The translations under genes and the position numbers were made by a program. Source: JAGLWP01 sp964444095 (GTDB lineage Archaea > Nanobdellota > Nanobdellia > Pacearchaeales > GW2011-AR1). From it: a stretch of 33,724 nucleotides of DNA. This document shows positions 21,803-30,212 of the stretch, piece by piece (position 1 is the stretch's first letter; every line of letters begins with the position of its first letter). Under the pieces are notes generated by a model that was not told where the DNA came from, did no database searches, and saw nothing but the letters and a program-made list of their open reading frames with translations. The stretch covers positions 1-33,724 of the forward strand of contig CAYUEW010000004.1 in NCBI GenBank assembly GCA_964444095.1, read 5' to 3'.

Positions 21803-23884
21803 ATGAACAATAAAAAGATAACATTAAATATTTTAGCATTAATTCAAATTTCTATTTTAATAATTGGTATTATGGCTTTTACAAATATAGCTAGTGCTCA
21901 AATTACAAGTTCCCCTCTCGCAACTAATGTAGTAAAGAAACCTATAATTATTTCTAACCAATCTAAACAAGGATTAGAAGAAAATTCCCAAGCAACCATC
22001 ACAGGGATGGTGGTCTGGGTTCCTTTTGAATTTGCAAGAGCTGCAGGTGCATGGATAGGAAAAGGTCTGGTAAATATTTTTGGAGAAATAGCTTCCTTTG
22101 AAGCTTTGGTTACAAGTGGATTGGGTGTTACTCTTATTGCTATGGCAATTACTGCTATCGTTGTGGGACTTATGAGTGGGGGTGATTGGGCTGAAACTTG
22201 GTTTTGGACATCTGCTTTGGGCAGTTCCCTTGGTCTTGGAGGCCTTGCAGGTAGCCTTGGGGGAGGATTAGCACATGTTTTAGGTGCGACTGCTGCAGCA
22301 CCCGGAATTGGGTGGGTCATTGGAGGAGCTGTTCTATTATACATGTTTTTACGTTCTACAGTAAGAATGGATGAAAGAATAGTTATAGTGGATAATAAAG
22401 TTTGGCAACCACAAACAGGAGGAGAAGATTGTCATGCATGTAATGATGATGATTTCCCTTGTACAGAATACCAATGTAAAAGTTTAGGATTGGGATGTGA
22501 ATTAGTAAATGATGGAGATAATGCTGAATGTGTTTCTATAGACTCTCAAGATATAACTGCTCCGACCATAACTCCTAGAGATGATTCTTTATTATCTTTA
22601 ACAGATTATTCTTATGTGCCAATTGGTACAAATGAGCTCGGAGTAGAAATAAGATATGATAGTACAAATGGGTGTTTGCCTTCTTATGAAACATTTACTT
22701 TTGGAATTGAATTAGACAAAACAGGGACATGTAGATTTGAAGACCATAGCACAGATTCTTTTGATGATATGTTGGCTTTTGGAGAGGCATTGTGGGAAAG
22801 AAATCACACTCAATCATTATTTTATCCAGGGCAAACAGCAGACTCAGACGATGTAGTGATTCCTGTGCAAGAGAATCATGAAATCTATGTTAGATGTGAA
22901 AGTTACAATGGACATGCAAATGAAGAAGAATTCTTATTCCAATTTTGTGTTGATCCTGTAGACGATGTCTCCCCCCCAGTTATACGGGGTTTTAACAAGG
23001 TGGATAATACTCCGATAAGGTGGTTTGATGAAACTGAAGATCATAGCACAGCAATAGCGGTTTATGTCAATAAACCTTTATCAAGCACGACAGAAGGATG
23101 TAAATGGAGCCATATCGATCAATCATATAAAGATATGCCTGGAACATTCTCTTCTTGCTCTGTAAATGTAAATCAAGTTACTATCTTTGGTACACAAATA
23201 AGTTATGCTTGTTCAGGAACATTAGATGGACTTCAAAATGGAATAGAAAATGAATTTTATTTTAGATGTAATGATAGTTTTGGGAATGTTAATACAGAAT
23301 CTAAAAAATTAGTTTTGGTTGGCTCTTCTCCTTTAGTTTTAACTTCTGTGGGGCCAGTCGGAGAAGTGAGGGGTGCTTCAAATTTAGTGAAAGTGCCTCT
23401 TGAAGCAGAAACTTCTGCAGGATTTGACGAAGGAATAGCAGAATGTTATCATAGCGCTACAGGTAACTACAACAATTACACTAAATTCGAAAACACTCGC
23501 TCTAACAAACACACAGATAATTCGGTTTATCTTGAAGAAGATGATTATACTTATTACATACAATGTTTTGATATGGCAGGAAATTCTGTAGTTAAAACAA
23601 TTGATTTTGAAGTTGTAACTGATTTGGGTGTTCCAACAATTGTAAGAACATATTACGATGGAGGAGCATTAATTGTGATAACGGATGAACCTGCACAATG
23701 TGTTTATGGAACTTCTACTTGCAATTATCTCTTTGATGATGGAGTGGATCTGCAAAGTAGCGATGACATTACACATTCTGTAACTTGGAGTACAAATAAT
23801 AATCTTTATATTAAGTGCCAAGATGATTATGGAATTTCGCCTTCGGGTTGTAGTATAATTGTCAGACCGTTTGAATTTTTTTAA
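21803..23884 (+). CDS. polytopic surface protein with glycine-rich helices and beta-rich ectodomain
   Basis: A 693-residue protein with an N-terminal signal or anchor helix (9-32), then after ITGMVVW a membrane part with helices near 106-124, 136-162 and 166-184. The middle helix is very glycine-rich (SSLGLGGLAGSLGGGLAHVL, 141-160), like helix-packing glycine zippers. From about 200 on it is an extracellular Cys-containing, Ig/fibronectin-like region with repeated DxFGN/DxxGN-type loops (CNDSFGNVNT, CFDMAGNSV). ATG 21803 is chosen; a frame extending back to 21674 overlaps the upstream gene. Function unknown; a structural membrane component of the cluster is possible. Confidence 0.65.
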   Translation: MNNKKITLNILALIQISILIIGIMAFTNIASAQITSSPLATNVVKKPIIISNQSKQGLEENSQATITGMVVWVPFEFARAAGAWIGKGLVNIFGEIASFEALVTSGLGVTLIAMAITAIVVGLMSGGDWAETWFWTSALGSSLGLGGLAGSLGGGLAHVLGATAAAPGIGWVIGGAVLLYMFLRSTVRMDERIVIVDNKVWQPQTGGEDCHACNDDDFPCTEYQCKSLGLGCELVNDGDNAECVSIDSQDITAPTITPRDDSLLSLTDYSYVPIGTNELGVEIRYDSTNGCLPSYETFTFGIELDKTGTCRFEDHSTDSFDDMLAFGEALWERNHTQSLFYPGQTADSDDVVIPVQENHEIYVRCESYNGHANEEEFLFQFCVDPVDDVSPPVIRGFNKVDNTPIRWFDETEDHSTAIAVYVNKPLSSTTEGCKWSHIDQSYKDMPGTFSSCSVNVNQVTIFGTQISYACSGTLDGLQNGIENEFYFRCNDSFGNVNTESKKLVLVGSSPLVLTSVGPVGEVRGASNLVKVPLEAETSAGFDEGIAECYHSATGNYNNYTKFENTRSNKHTDNSVYLEEDDYTYYIQCFDMAGNSVVKTIDFEVVTDLGVPTIVRTYYDGGALIVITDEPAQCVYGTSTCNYLFDDGVDLQSSDDITHSVTWSTNNNLYIKCQDDYGISPSGCSIIVRPFEFF

Positions 23885-23889
23885 TAAGA

Positions 23890-23897
23890 TTTATAAG
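23890..23897 (+). promoter_or_regulatory. TATA box for the second part of the surface cluster
   Basis: TTTATAAG centred 25.5 nt before the ATG at 23919. Confidence 0.55.
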
Positions 23898-23918
23898 TTA
23901 TAATCTCCATTTCTAATA

Positions 23919-24413
23919 ATGAATAAAAGAGGTACTTGCGCCTTAACACCGCAAATTAGAAAAAAGATTTGTCCGACGTCAAAACGTGCGCAAATGAAGT
24001 TATCTTTCGGAATGATTTTTTCTATTTTTCTTATAATTATTTTTCTTGCGATTGCGATTTATTTTATAATTAAATTTCTTAATTTGCAAGAATCAATTCA
24101 AATTGAAACTTTCCAAAATAATTTACAGGCAGACATAAATCAAATGTGGCAAAGCCAACAAGGAAGCAGGGAAGTAGAATATAGATTACCAAATAAAATA
24201 GATGCTATTTGTTTTATTAGAAACGACGATTATCAAAACCTGATGTTTGAATCTGAAAAACCAATGGATGGAAAAATGATTGACAATATTAATCTTGAAT
24301 CTATTACCTCGGGAAAAACTCGTTATTGTATTCCAAATATTGATGGGAAGGTAAAAATGACTATTTCAAAAGATTATGGAGAAACTTTGGTTATGATTGC
24401 TAAACAAAATTAA
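23919..24413 (+). CDS. pilin-like anchored protein with long head
   Basis: A 164-residue protein: a 28-residue basic head (PTSKRAQMKLSFGMIF) before a hydrophobic helix (about 29-51), then a small soluble domain with two Cys (DAICFIR, TRYCIPN). The R-A-Q-x-x-x-S start of the helix parallels the K-G-A-x-Q-x-S start of its neighbour. An internal ATG at 23994 (MKLSFGMIF) could be the true N terminus, but the TATA spacing supports 23919. The next gene begins directly after its stop. Function unknown. Confidence 0.6.
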   Translation: MNKRGTCALTPQIRKKICPTSKRAQMKLSFGMIFSIFLIIIFLAIAIYFIIKFLNLQESIQIETFQNNLQADINQMWQSQQGSREVEYRLPNKIDAICFIRNDDYQNLMFESEKPMDGKMIDNINLESITSGKTRYCIPNIDGKVKMTISKDYGETLVMIAKQN

Positions 24414-25337
24414 ATGGATACAAAAAAAGGGGCGTTACAAATATCTTTCGGATGGCTTTTTGCAATTATTGTAGGCATGTTTATAATTTTTCTTGCGATT
24501 TATGGAGTTATAAAACTCATGAATACAGAACAAACAACACTTGATGTAAAAACAGGGAAACAAATTGGAGTGCTCTTAAATCCATTAGAAACGAGTTTTG
24601 AATCTGCAAAAACATCTTCATTCACCTTGCCCGCAGAATCAAGAATTTACAATGGATGCAACGACGAAGGTAATTTTGGTAAACAATTAATCAGCATTTC
24701 TCAAAAGAGCTTTAACAAATGGACAGAAACAAATCTTAATGCCAGTTTTACTAATAAATATATTTTCTCAAAAAGAATTGTTGAAGGAAAGAAATTCTAT
24801 ATTTTTTCAAAACCATTTGACTTCCCTTTCAAAGTTTCTGATTTAATTTATATGACCTCTTCAGAAGAGGTTTATTGTTTTCCCGATGCTTGGGGGGATA
24901 TTGAAGAAGAGCTTTCTAATCTTAATCAAGAAAATCTTTTGTTAGAAAATTGCACAGAAGAAATGATTTATGTTTGCTTTGGAGGAAATTGTGATATTAA
25001 TGTGAATTACCAAGATGGAACTGTAGAAAAAGATGGAGAGATAATGTATTTTTCATCTGATGCTTTAATGTATGCTGCTATTTTTAGTGATGTGGCTGTT
25101 TATGAATGTCAATTAAAACGTTTAATGAAACGGGTGGGAGAACTTTCTCTTCTTTATGGAGATAAATCTATTTTGATTGGAAATGCTGGGTGTGATTTGG
25201 AAATAAAGACGGATTTAGCAGAATTAATTGTGCTTGCGGGAAATCTTGATGAATCACAAGACATCCTTGGATTAACTACAAATGTAGAAAATCTTAATGA
25301 AAAAAATGATGCAGGAGGAGATTGTAAATTATGGTAA
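24414..25337 (+). CDS. pilin-like anchored protein (KKGALQIS type)
   Basis: A 307-residue protein with head MDTKKGALQISFGW, a hydrophobic helix (about 13-35) and a large ectodomain with several Cys (NGCNDEG, VYCFPD, ENCTEE, CFGGNC). The N terminus is of class III signal type (K-K-G-A before the helix). The mature domain shows FSKPFDFPFKVSDLIY and KLVMxx-like helical segments, not a known pilin fold by eye. It abuts the upstream gene with no gap and overlaps the next by 7 nt, so the products are probably made at matched levels. Confidence 0.6.
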   Translation: MDTKKGALQISFGWLFAIIVGMFIIFLAIYGVIKLMNTEQTTLDVKTGKQIGVLLNPLETSFESAKTSSFTLPAESRIYNGCNDEGNFGKQLISISQKSFNKWTETNLNASFTNKYIFSKRIVEGKKFYIFSKPFDFPFKVSDLIYMTSSEEVYCFPDAWGDIEEELSNLNQENLLLENCTEEMIYVCFGGNCDINVNYQDGTVEKDGEIMYFSSDALMYAAIFSDVAVYECQLKRLMKRVGELSLLYGDKSILIGNAGCDLEIKTDLAELIVLAGNLDESQDILGLTTNVENLNEKNDAGGDCKLW

Positions 25338-25855
25338 AAAGACTTCCAAAAATAGGGCAAATGAAAATTCAACAAATGGCATTTATGCTGATAGCGGTTG
25401 TTCTATTTTTTGCACTTGTAGGACTTTTTGTAATTGTAATCCGGTTTTCTGGATTAAAACAATCTTCAGTTATACTCGAAGAAGAAAATGCTATGCTTCT
25501 TGTAACAAAACTCGCTAATTCTCCTGAATTTGCCTGTGGCTCTTCTTTTGGAGACAGTAAACTAAGTTGTATTGACGCAGATAAAGTTATGATGTTAAGA
25601 GAACATATCTCAGATTATTCTGGTTTTTGGGGGATTGCAGAAATAGAAATACGAAAAATTTCATCAGATTCTAAAGAATGTAATTTGGAAAATTATCCAA
25701 ATTGTGGGATTATCCAAGTTTATTCAAAAAATGTAAACAAATTACCTGCTTCATCTAATTTTGTTGCTTTGTGTTGGAAAGAAGGCTCAGATAGAGGAAT
25801 TAACGAAAGATGCGAAGTTGCAAGGTTGATGGTGAGTTCAGAGGATAAAACATGA
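25331..25855 (+). CDS. pilin-like anchored protein (KIGQMKIQ type)
   Basis: A 174-residue protein with head MVKRLPKIGQMKIQQMAF, a hydrophobic helix (about 17-41) and an ectodomain with six Cys (EFACGSS, LSCIDAD, KECNLENYPNC, ALCWKEG, NERCEV). It starts inside the end of the upstream gene (7-nt overlap) and shares ATGA with the next gene, so it is part of the same coupled set. No family recognised beyond the N-terminal pattern. Confidence 0.6.
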   Translation: MVKRLPKIGQMKIQQMAFMLIAVVLFFALVGLFVIVIRFSGLKQSSVILEEENAMLLVTKLANSPEFACGSSFGDSKLSCIDADKVMMLREHISDYSGFWGIAEIEIRKISSDSKECNLENYPNCGIIQVYSKNVNKLPASSNFVALCWKEGSDRGINERCEVARLMVSSEDKT

Positions 25856-26334
25856 CTAAATTAAAAAAAGGACAGGAAGAAATTGTGGGGTTCGCGTTAA
25901 TAATTATTTTGGTATCTATCATTTTGCTTGTTTTTCTCAGCATTTCCCTAAGAAGCTCTTCTGCTATGGAAATTCAAAGTTATGAGGCAGAAGGATTCAT
26001 TCAAGCAGTTTTACAGCACACAAGTGAATGTAAAGGTACTTCAGAATATTTATCTGTGCAAAAATTGATATTCAGTGAAAGAGAGGAAACCTGTTCAGAC
26101 GAAAGAAGTGCTCGTGAAATTCTTAATCTTACATTAATAGAACTTTGTGAGAAAGGGTGGAATGTAGGAGAAAATACACCTATTAAGGGATATGAAATGC
26201 GACTTCTATCTGATGGAACCGAATTTCTTAGTGTTCAAAAAGGAAATATAACCCAGAATTATAAAGGAGCAATGCAAGATTTTTCCAAAAGAGGAATAGA
26301 TTATGGGGTGTATTTCAAGGTATATTATGATTAA
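25852..26334 (+). CDS. pilin-like anchored protein (KKGQEEIV type)
   Basis: A 160-residue protein with head MTKLKKGQEEIVGFALII, a hydrophobic helix (about 12-33) and a soluble domain with three Cys. The glutamates just after the K-G site recall the Glu-5 of type IV pilins, although the spacing differs. It is the last gene of the cluster; its TAA shares four bases with the stop of the convergent regulator gene. Function unknown. Confidence 0.6.
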   Translation: MTKLKKGQEEIVGFALIIILVSIILLVFLSISLRSSSAMEIQSYEAEGFIQAVLQHTSECKGTSEYLSVQKLIFSEREETCSDERSAREILNLTLIELCEKGWNVGENTPIKGYEMRLLSDGTEFLSVQKGNITQNYKGAMQDFSKRGIDYGVYFKVYYD

Positions 26335-26672
26335 ATCTTGACATTAATCGTAATTGTATCTACTAAAACCGCCGGTCTATATCTAACTCTGTTCTTTGTT
26401 TTTTCAGCTATTAACTCTACAAAGCCGAATCTTTCTAAAAGTTTGACATCATCATTCACAGATTTAAATCCTCTATCTAATTTTTTAGCTAATTCATAAA
26501 TAGATTGGGGTTTTTGAGTCTTTATTACATGCAAAATTCGTGCTTTTTGGTTGCTTAAAAGCTGTCTTAACGCCAAAATTCCAGAAAAATCATACTCCTC
26601 TTTAGAAGAACTTTTTTTAAAAATTGAAAATGCTCCCTTGCTTCTTTTAATTGTTATTTCTCTTACTACCAT
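26331..26672 (-). CDS. winged-helix transcriptional regulator, HVO_A0114-like
   Basis: A 113-residue protein with a winged helix-turn-helix at about residues 42-100: ARILHVIKTQKPQSIYELAK, recognition helix region DRGFKSVNDDVKLLERFGFV and wing KTKNRVRYRP. It resembles the archaeal HVO_A0114-type/MarR-like putative regulators. It is convergent with the pilin-like cluster and divergent from the S-layer gene, so either could be a target; this is inference from position. ATG 26672 has only a weak A/T-rich element at the usual distance. Confidence 0.75.
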   Translation of the reverse strand: MVVREITIKRSKGAFSIFKKSSSKEEYDFSGILALRQLLSNQKARILHVIKTQKPQSIYELAKKLDRGFKSVNDDVKLLERFGFVELIAEKTKNRVRYRPAVLVDTITINVKI

Positions 26673-26843
26673 TCTCGACGGTGATGAATAGGGTTAATTT
26701 CTTAATATATATATGTAATATACATAATACATTTACCTATTTTTTTACATCATATATCCTTCTAAAATACCCCATCTTAATAAACCTTTTTATTTTGTTT
26801 CCACCCTCAAAGTCTGTTATGATATAATAGTGATAGCAGAAGA

Positions 26844-26851
26844 CTTATAAA
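26844..26851 (+). promoter_or_regulatory. TATA box for the S-layer gene
   Basis: CTTATAAA; by the spacing of the other promoters transcription would begin near 26873, giving a leader of about 200 nt. A second A/T element TTTTTAAA near 26908-26915 is a possible alternative. Confidence 0.5.
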
Positions 26852-26898
26852 GAAAAATTAAATAACAAGAATTTTCTAAAGGACACCCAAAAAATTAG

Positions 26899-27038
26899 CG
26901 ACAATCTTTTTAAAGGAAACCGCTTGGATTGATTACACTCATAGAGTGTTCTCATAGGGGTTTAAGTAGGGGCTAATAGTCATCTCAATAAGGTGGTCCC
27001 CCTATACTATCGGATTGGGATAGGTTGTCGTCGACAAC
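26899..27038 (+). promoter_or_regulatory. structured S-layer leader with competing helices
   Basis: Hand folding finds CGACAATC (26899-26906) pairing with GGTTGTCG (27023-27030), one G-U included; ACACTC/GAGTGT (26935-26940 with 26944-26949); ATAGGGG/CCCCTAT (26954-26960 with 26999-27005), with a second GGGG arm at 26969-26972 competing for the same Cs; CTATC/GATAG (27007-27011 with 27019-27023); and GTTGTCG/CGACAAC (27024-27030 with 27032-27038), which excludes the first helix. This could regulate or stabilise the mRNA. No known riboswitch class is recognised. Confidence 0.4.
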
Positions 27039-27057
27039 ATATTCGAGAGAGTTGAAA

Positions 27058-27063
27058 GGAGGT
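27058..27063 (+). promoter_or_regulatory. Shine-Dalgarno of the S-layer gene
   Basis: GGAGGT, 12 nt before the ATG at 27076; the strongest ribosome-binding site seen in the window. Confidence 0.75.
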
Positions 27064-27075
27064 TAAAAAAAAGAT

Positions 27076-29511
27076 ATGAAAAATATATTTAAGAAAATTT
27101 CTGCTATAGCTGCTAGCGCATTAATGGTTGGTATGACTATGGGCGTTGCTGCTGCTGCAAGTTATCCTGCACCCTTTGTGGATGGAGGAATTGCAAACGT
27201 AGCAATTGTTTATGGTACAGGAGCAGGAGTAAATCCCTCAGACCAAACATATGCAGGACTCATTGAAGCAAATCTTGCTTCTTCTGTAACTTCAACAGGC
27301 GGAACACCTACTGGAGATAATGTTTTACTTGAAAGGTCAACAGATAAATTTAATCTTTTGAATAACATGAGTTCGTTCTACACTTCATTTGATGAAGGAG
27401 AACTATCAGTAATCTTAGCTAAAGGCATATACAGTAATGATGCACACGACGATTTTGATTACACTCAAGAGATTTTGCTTTCTGAAGGACTTCAATTAAC
27501 ACATTTCTTAGACAGCAAGTTTAATGGAGATCAACCAATAGTTGGTTTTGATTTAGCTGATGGGAAGCATATTTTGAATTACACATTAAAGTTTACTCCT
27601 GATGATGCAGAAGGAACAGACACTTCTTGGTCAGGAATAACAAATAGTGAAATACCATTATTCAGTAAACCTTATTATGTATTGAGTATGACTAACACAA
27701 CTGCAACAAACCATAAACTTACTTTACTTAATGCTGCAGCATCTGCAACATTAAATGCTGGAGAAGCTACAACTCTAACTGTTGAAGGGGCTTCATATGA
27801 TGCCTCTATCTCTTACCTTGATAATACTAATGTTAAATTAGTAATTAATGGTGAGGAAACAGATAGTTTAGCAGCAGGTGAAACTCAGAAACTAACAGAT
27901 GGAACTTATGTTGGAATTAAGTCATTAGCTTCTCAACAATATGCTGGTGGACAAAGTTATGTTGAATTTAGCATTGGTTCTGGAAAGCTTGTTTTAGAAA
28001 ACACAAAGGAAGTAGAAATTAACAATGCAAAACTTAGTGACACAGAATATCCTATTATAGGCTCTGATGAAACTGTAAGTTATAAAATAACTTCTTACAT
28101 CAGTACTTCTGGAAATAACATAGATAGTATTGTTTTAGACTGGGAATTAGACGATGCAACTTGGATTGCTCCTGGAACAGACATAACTCTACCGGGTTTT
28201 GAAACTGTTAAATTAAGTATGACTGAATTCGTTACTGAAACCCCAGAAGTAACAACTTTTGAAGGAGATAGTAGCAAATTTGAGATTTCTACTACTGTAA
28301 CAGAAGGAGCTCTTACTTTACCTATTTTCTACTTGAACAGTTCTTCAACTGGAATTGAAGGTCTTGGTAAGGATTCTACTAATTTATTAGTAACAAATAA
28401 TGTAACTGCTGGAATTGGAGTTGCATTGGGAAGTAGAATAATTCTTAATGAAACAGAAGACAGTTACTTTGTAGTTACTTGGATTAATGGAGATGATTTC
28501 GAGACATATGCATACGAATTAGAAAGCGTAGATGAGAATATTAATAACCAAACAGTATTACATAGCATGGTTACTGGTGGAAGTGATATAACTCTTGACG
28601 CCGATGGAGATTGGGATAATATGGGAAACGTAAAGTTTACATTAGATTTTGCAAATGAAAAATATCCAACTGATGAATATGTCATTTTGAATATTAGTGC
28701 TGCAACTGTTGGAAGTGTTTATACAAATAAAATCGTAACTTCTGAAGGTCTAACGATGATGCTACCTTTTGAGACGAATAGTACGGCACATACAACCGCA
28801 AATGGGTATATTAATGCCACAGAAGACCAGCCAATAACTTGGACTATGAATGTTACTGAGGAAGATGCAACCGAAGCAATTGAGAAAGGAAACTCCTTCT
28901 CAATTAAATTTGATATTTCTGGTACAGATGGTCTTGAAGCAGGTAGTGTTTTGGAAGGATTAACATCTTCAACTATGTATGAAACTGAGGATGGGTCTAA
29001 GATTTATGAAGGATACATGCCTAGTGATCTTGCAACAAATGTAATCCATAGCAAACCTACAAGTGGTCTTAATGACTTGACAATAAACTATTTCGGTTCT
29101 GAAGCTTATGCACTAGTCTACTTAACAGAAGCTGCTTCCACAATGGAAGGTAGCTCAGGTTCTCTAGGAAATGTTGTAGTAAAAGATACTGAAGTTAGCT
29201 CTGTAAGTTCAAAGAACTTAATTGTAGTTGGTGGAAGTTGTATTAATTCAGCTGCTGCTTTCTTAGTTGGCTCTGCTGCATGTGAAAGTGATTTCACAGA
29301 CGCAACTGGAATCGGTTCAGGACAATTCTTGATCCAAAGTTTCGGTGATGCTTATTCAACTGGAAAAGTTGCATTGTTAGTTGCAGGTTATACTGCTGCA
29401 GATACAATAAATGCAGTTACTTACCTAAAGACTAAAACAGTGGACACAACAGCTGGGAATAAATATACTGGAACTTCTGAAACAGAAGCGACACTTAGTG
29501 TAGTCTCATAA
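27076..29511 (+). CDS. S-layer protein, methanogen/DPANN type
   Basis: An 811-residue secreted protein with a signal peptide (1-28, ending GVAAAAS). The mature start APFVDGG, the N-V-A-I-V-Y-G-T-G-A segment (42-51) and the C-terminal NLIVVGGSCINSAAAFLVG with GQFLIQSFGDAYSTGKVALL are hallmarks of the S-layer family first described in methanogens. The middle is beta-rich, acidic, Thr/Ser-rich, with several N-x-S/T sites for possible glycosylation. It has no C-terminal membrane helix or sorting tail. The long leader and strong ribosome-binding site fit very high expression. It probably forms the cell envelope lattice. Confidence 0.9.
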   Translation: MKNIFKKISAIAASALMVGMTMGVAAAASYPAPFVDGGIANVAIVYGTGAGVNPSDQTYAGLIEANLASSVTSTGGTPTGDNVLLERSTDKFNLLNNMSSFYTSFDEGELSVILAKGIYSNDAHDDFDYTQEILLSEGLQLTHFLDSKFNGDQPIVGFDLADGKHILNYTLKFTPDDAEGTDTSWSGITNSEIPLFSKPYYVLSMTNTTATNHKLTLLNAAASATLNAGEATTLTVEGASYDASISYLDNTNVKLVINGEETDSLAAGETQKLTDGTYVGIKSLASQQYAGGQSYVEFSIGSGKLVLENTKEVEINNAKLSDTEYPIIGSDETVSYKITSYISTSGNNIDSIVLDWELDDATWIAPGTDITLPGFETVKLSMTEFVTETPEVTTFEGDSSKFEISTTVTEGALTLPIFYLNSSSTGIEGLGKDSTNLLVTNNVTAGIGVALGSRIILNETEDSYFVVTWINGDDFETYAYELESVDENINNQTVLHSMVTGGSDITLDADGDWDNMGNVKFTLDFANEKYPTDEYVILNISAATVGSVYTNKIVTSEGLTMMLPFETNSTAHTTANGYINATEDQPITWTMNVTEEDATEAIEKGNSFSIKFDISGTDGLEAGSVLEGLTSSTMYETEDGSKIYEGYMPSDLATNVIHSKPTSGLNDLTINYFGSEAYALVYLTEAASTMEGSSGSLGNVVVKDTEVSSVSSKNLIVVGGSCINSAAAFLVGSAACESDFTDATGIGSGQFLIQSFGDAYSTGKVALLVAGYTAADTINAVTYLKTKTVDTTAGNKYTGTSETEATLSVVS

Positions 29512-29516
29512 ACCAA

Positions 29517-29549
29517 TTTTATTTTATTTTTTTCTTTTTCTTTTTTTTT
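29517..29549 (+). terminator. T-rich terminator after the S-layer gene
   Basis: A T-rich run of about 33 bases, broken by few A or C, begins five bases after the S-layer stop and includes nine consecutive Ts. Such tracts terminate archaeal RNA polymerase. Confidence 0.75.
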
Positions 29550-29576
29550 AAGAATTGGCGAGAGCCCTAGAAAAAG

Positions 29577-29584
29577 TTTTTATA
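29577..29584 (+). promoter_or_regulatory. TATA box for the gene at 29606
   Basis: TTTTATAG centred 25.5 nt before the ATG. Confidence 0.5.
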
Positions 29585-29605
29585 GGATGAAAAAAATATA
29601 TTAAG

Positions 29606-30181
29606 ATGAGACATATAAATTCTAAAAGAAAAGGGGCAAAAAAACAAAAGAGAAACCAAATAATTGCAAGTATTTTTTTGGCTTCAATCTTATTTGCAAG
29701 CATATTCGGATATGCCTTTGGAGGACAATCTTCTGAAGAAAATGAGATTACCTATGAAGGATATGATTTTACTGAAAAAAATGGTTATTGGTTTGTGGAC
29801 ATTTCTAATTTTGAATTTTCTTTTAGATATAATCCGAACGAGATAGAAGAAATTAATGCTGATTTAAATTTCTTGAACAGCTATTATGAAAAACCGCTTT
29901 ACATTTCTTCAGAGGATATAGAATCTGAAAGTGAAATTTACCGTAATCTATTAGATCAAAATTCAATCATTCAACGGATGCAACTAGCTTGCTTAGAAGG
30001 GGAAGAATGTGAGAACGAAGAATTACCCATAAAAACTTGCGAAAGCAATTTCATTATAATCCAAGAAGCAGAGGCTATTTCTATCACACAAGAAGATGGT
30101 TGTGTGTTTATACAAGGACCGGTAGAAGAATTAACAAAGATTACTGACAGCTTTCTTCTTAAGATAATTGGAGTACAATAA
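29606..30181 (+). CDS. N-terminally anchored extracellular protein, 191 residues
   Basis: A very basic head (RHINSKRKGAKKQKR), one hydrophobic segment (about 18-39) and an acidic extracellular domain with four Cys (ACLEGEEC, TCES, DGCVF). Function unknown. Its C-terminal region (TCESNFIIIQEAE, DGCVFIQGP) is arranged like that of the protein encoded at 30213, suggesting distant paralogy. It has its own TATA box and follows the S-layer terminator, so it is independent of the S-layer transcript. Confidence 0.6.
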   Translation: MRHINSKRKGAKKQKRNQIIASIFLASILFASIFGYAFGGQSSEENEITYEGYDFTEKNGYWFVDISNFEFSFRYNPNEIEEINADLNFLNSYYEKPLYISSEDIESESEIYRNLLDQNSIIQRMQLACLEGEECENEELPIKTCESNFIIIQEAEAISITQEDGCVFIQGPVEELTKITDSFLLKIIGVQ

Positions 30182-30183
30182 AA

Positions 30184-30191
30184 CTTATAAA
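30184..30191 (+). promoter_or_regulatory. TATA box for the gene at 30213
   Basis: CTTATAAA centred 25.5 nt before the ATG. Confidence 0.55.
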
Positions 30192-30212
30192 TTCAAAACG
30201 AGATTAAAATAA

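Larger units (their letters stand above)
26673..27075. promoter_or_regulatory. 403-nt intergenic region: S-layer promoter and leader
   Basis: The longest gene-free stretch in the window. The first part (to about 26840) is A/T-rich with an alternating AT run near 26703-26712 and a probable promoter for the minus-strand regulator. The second part holds the S-layer TATA box, a predicted leader of about 200 nt with several inverted repeats, and a strong Shine-Dalgarno. No convincing reading frame is seen. Confidence 0.7.

Noticed and set aside
21898..22344. A 148-residue minus-strand frame opposite the gene at 21803.
   Set aside because: Pro/Ala-rich shadow of a Gly-rich membrane segment; no start signal and the plus frame continues far on both sides.
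26703..26712. Alternating AT run as a microsatellite or origin element.
   Set aside because: Only about ten bases in a generally A/T-rich promoter region.
27024..27038. The perfect palindrome GTTGTCG-T-CGACAAC as a recombination or attachment site.
   Set aside because: No integrase, repeat partner or mobile gene in the window; RNA structure or operator is more economical.
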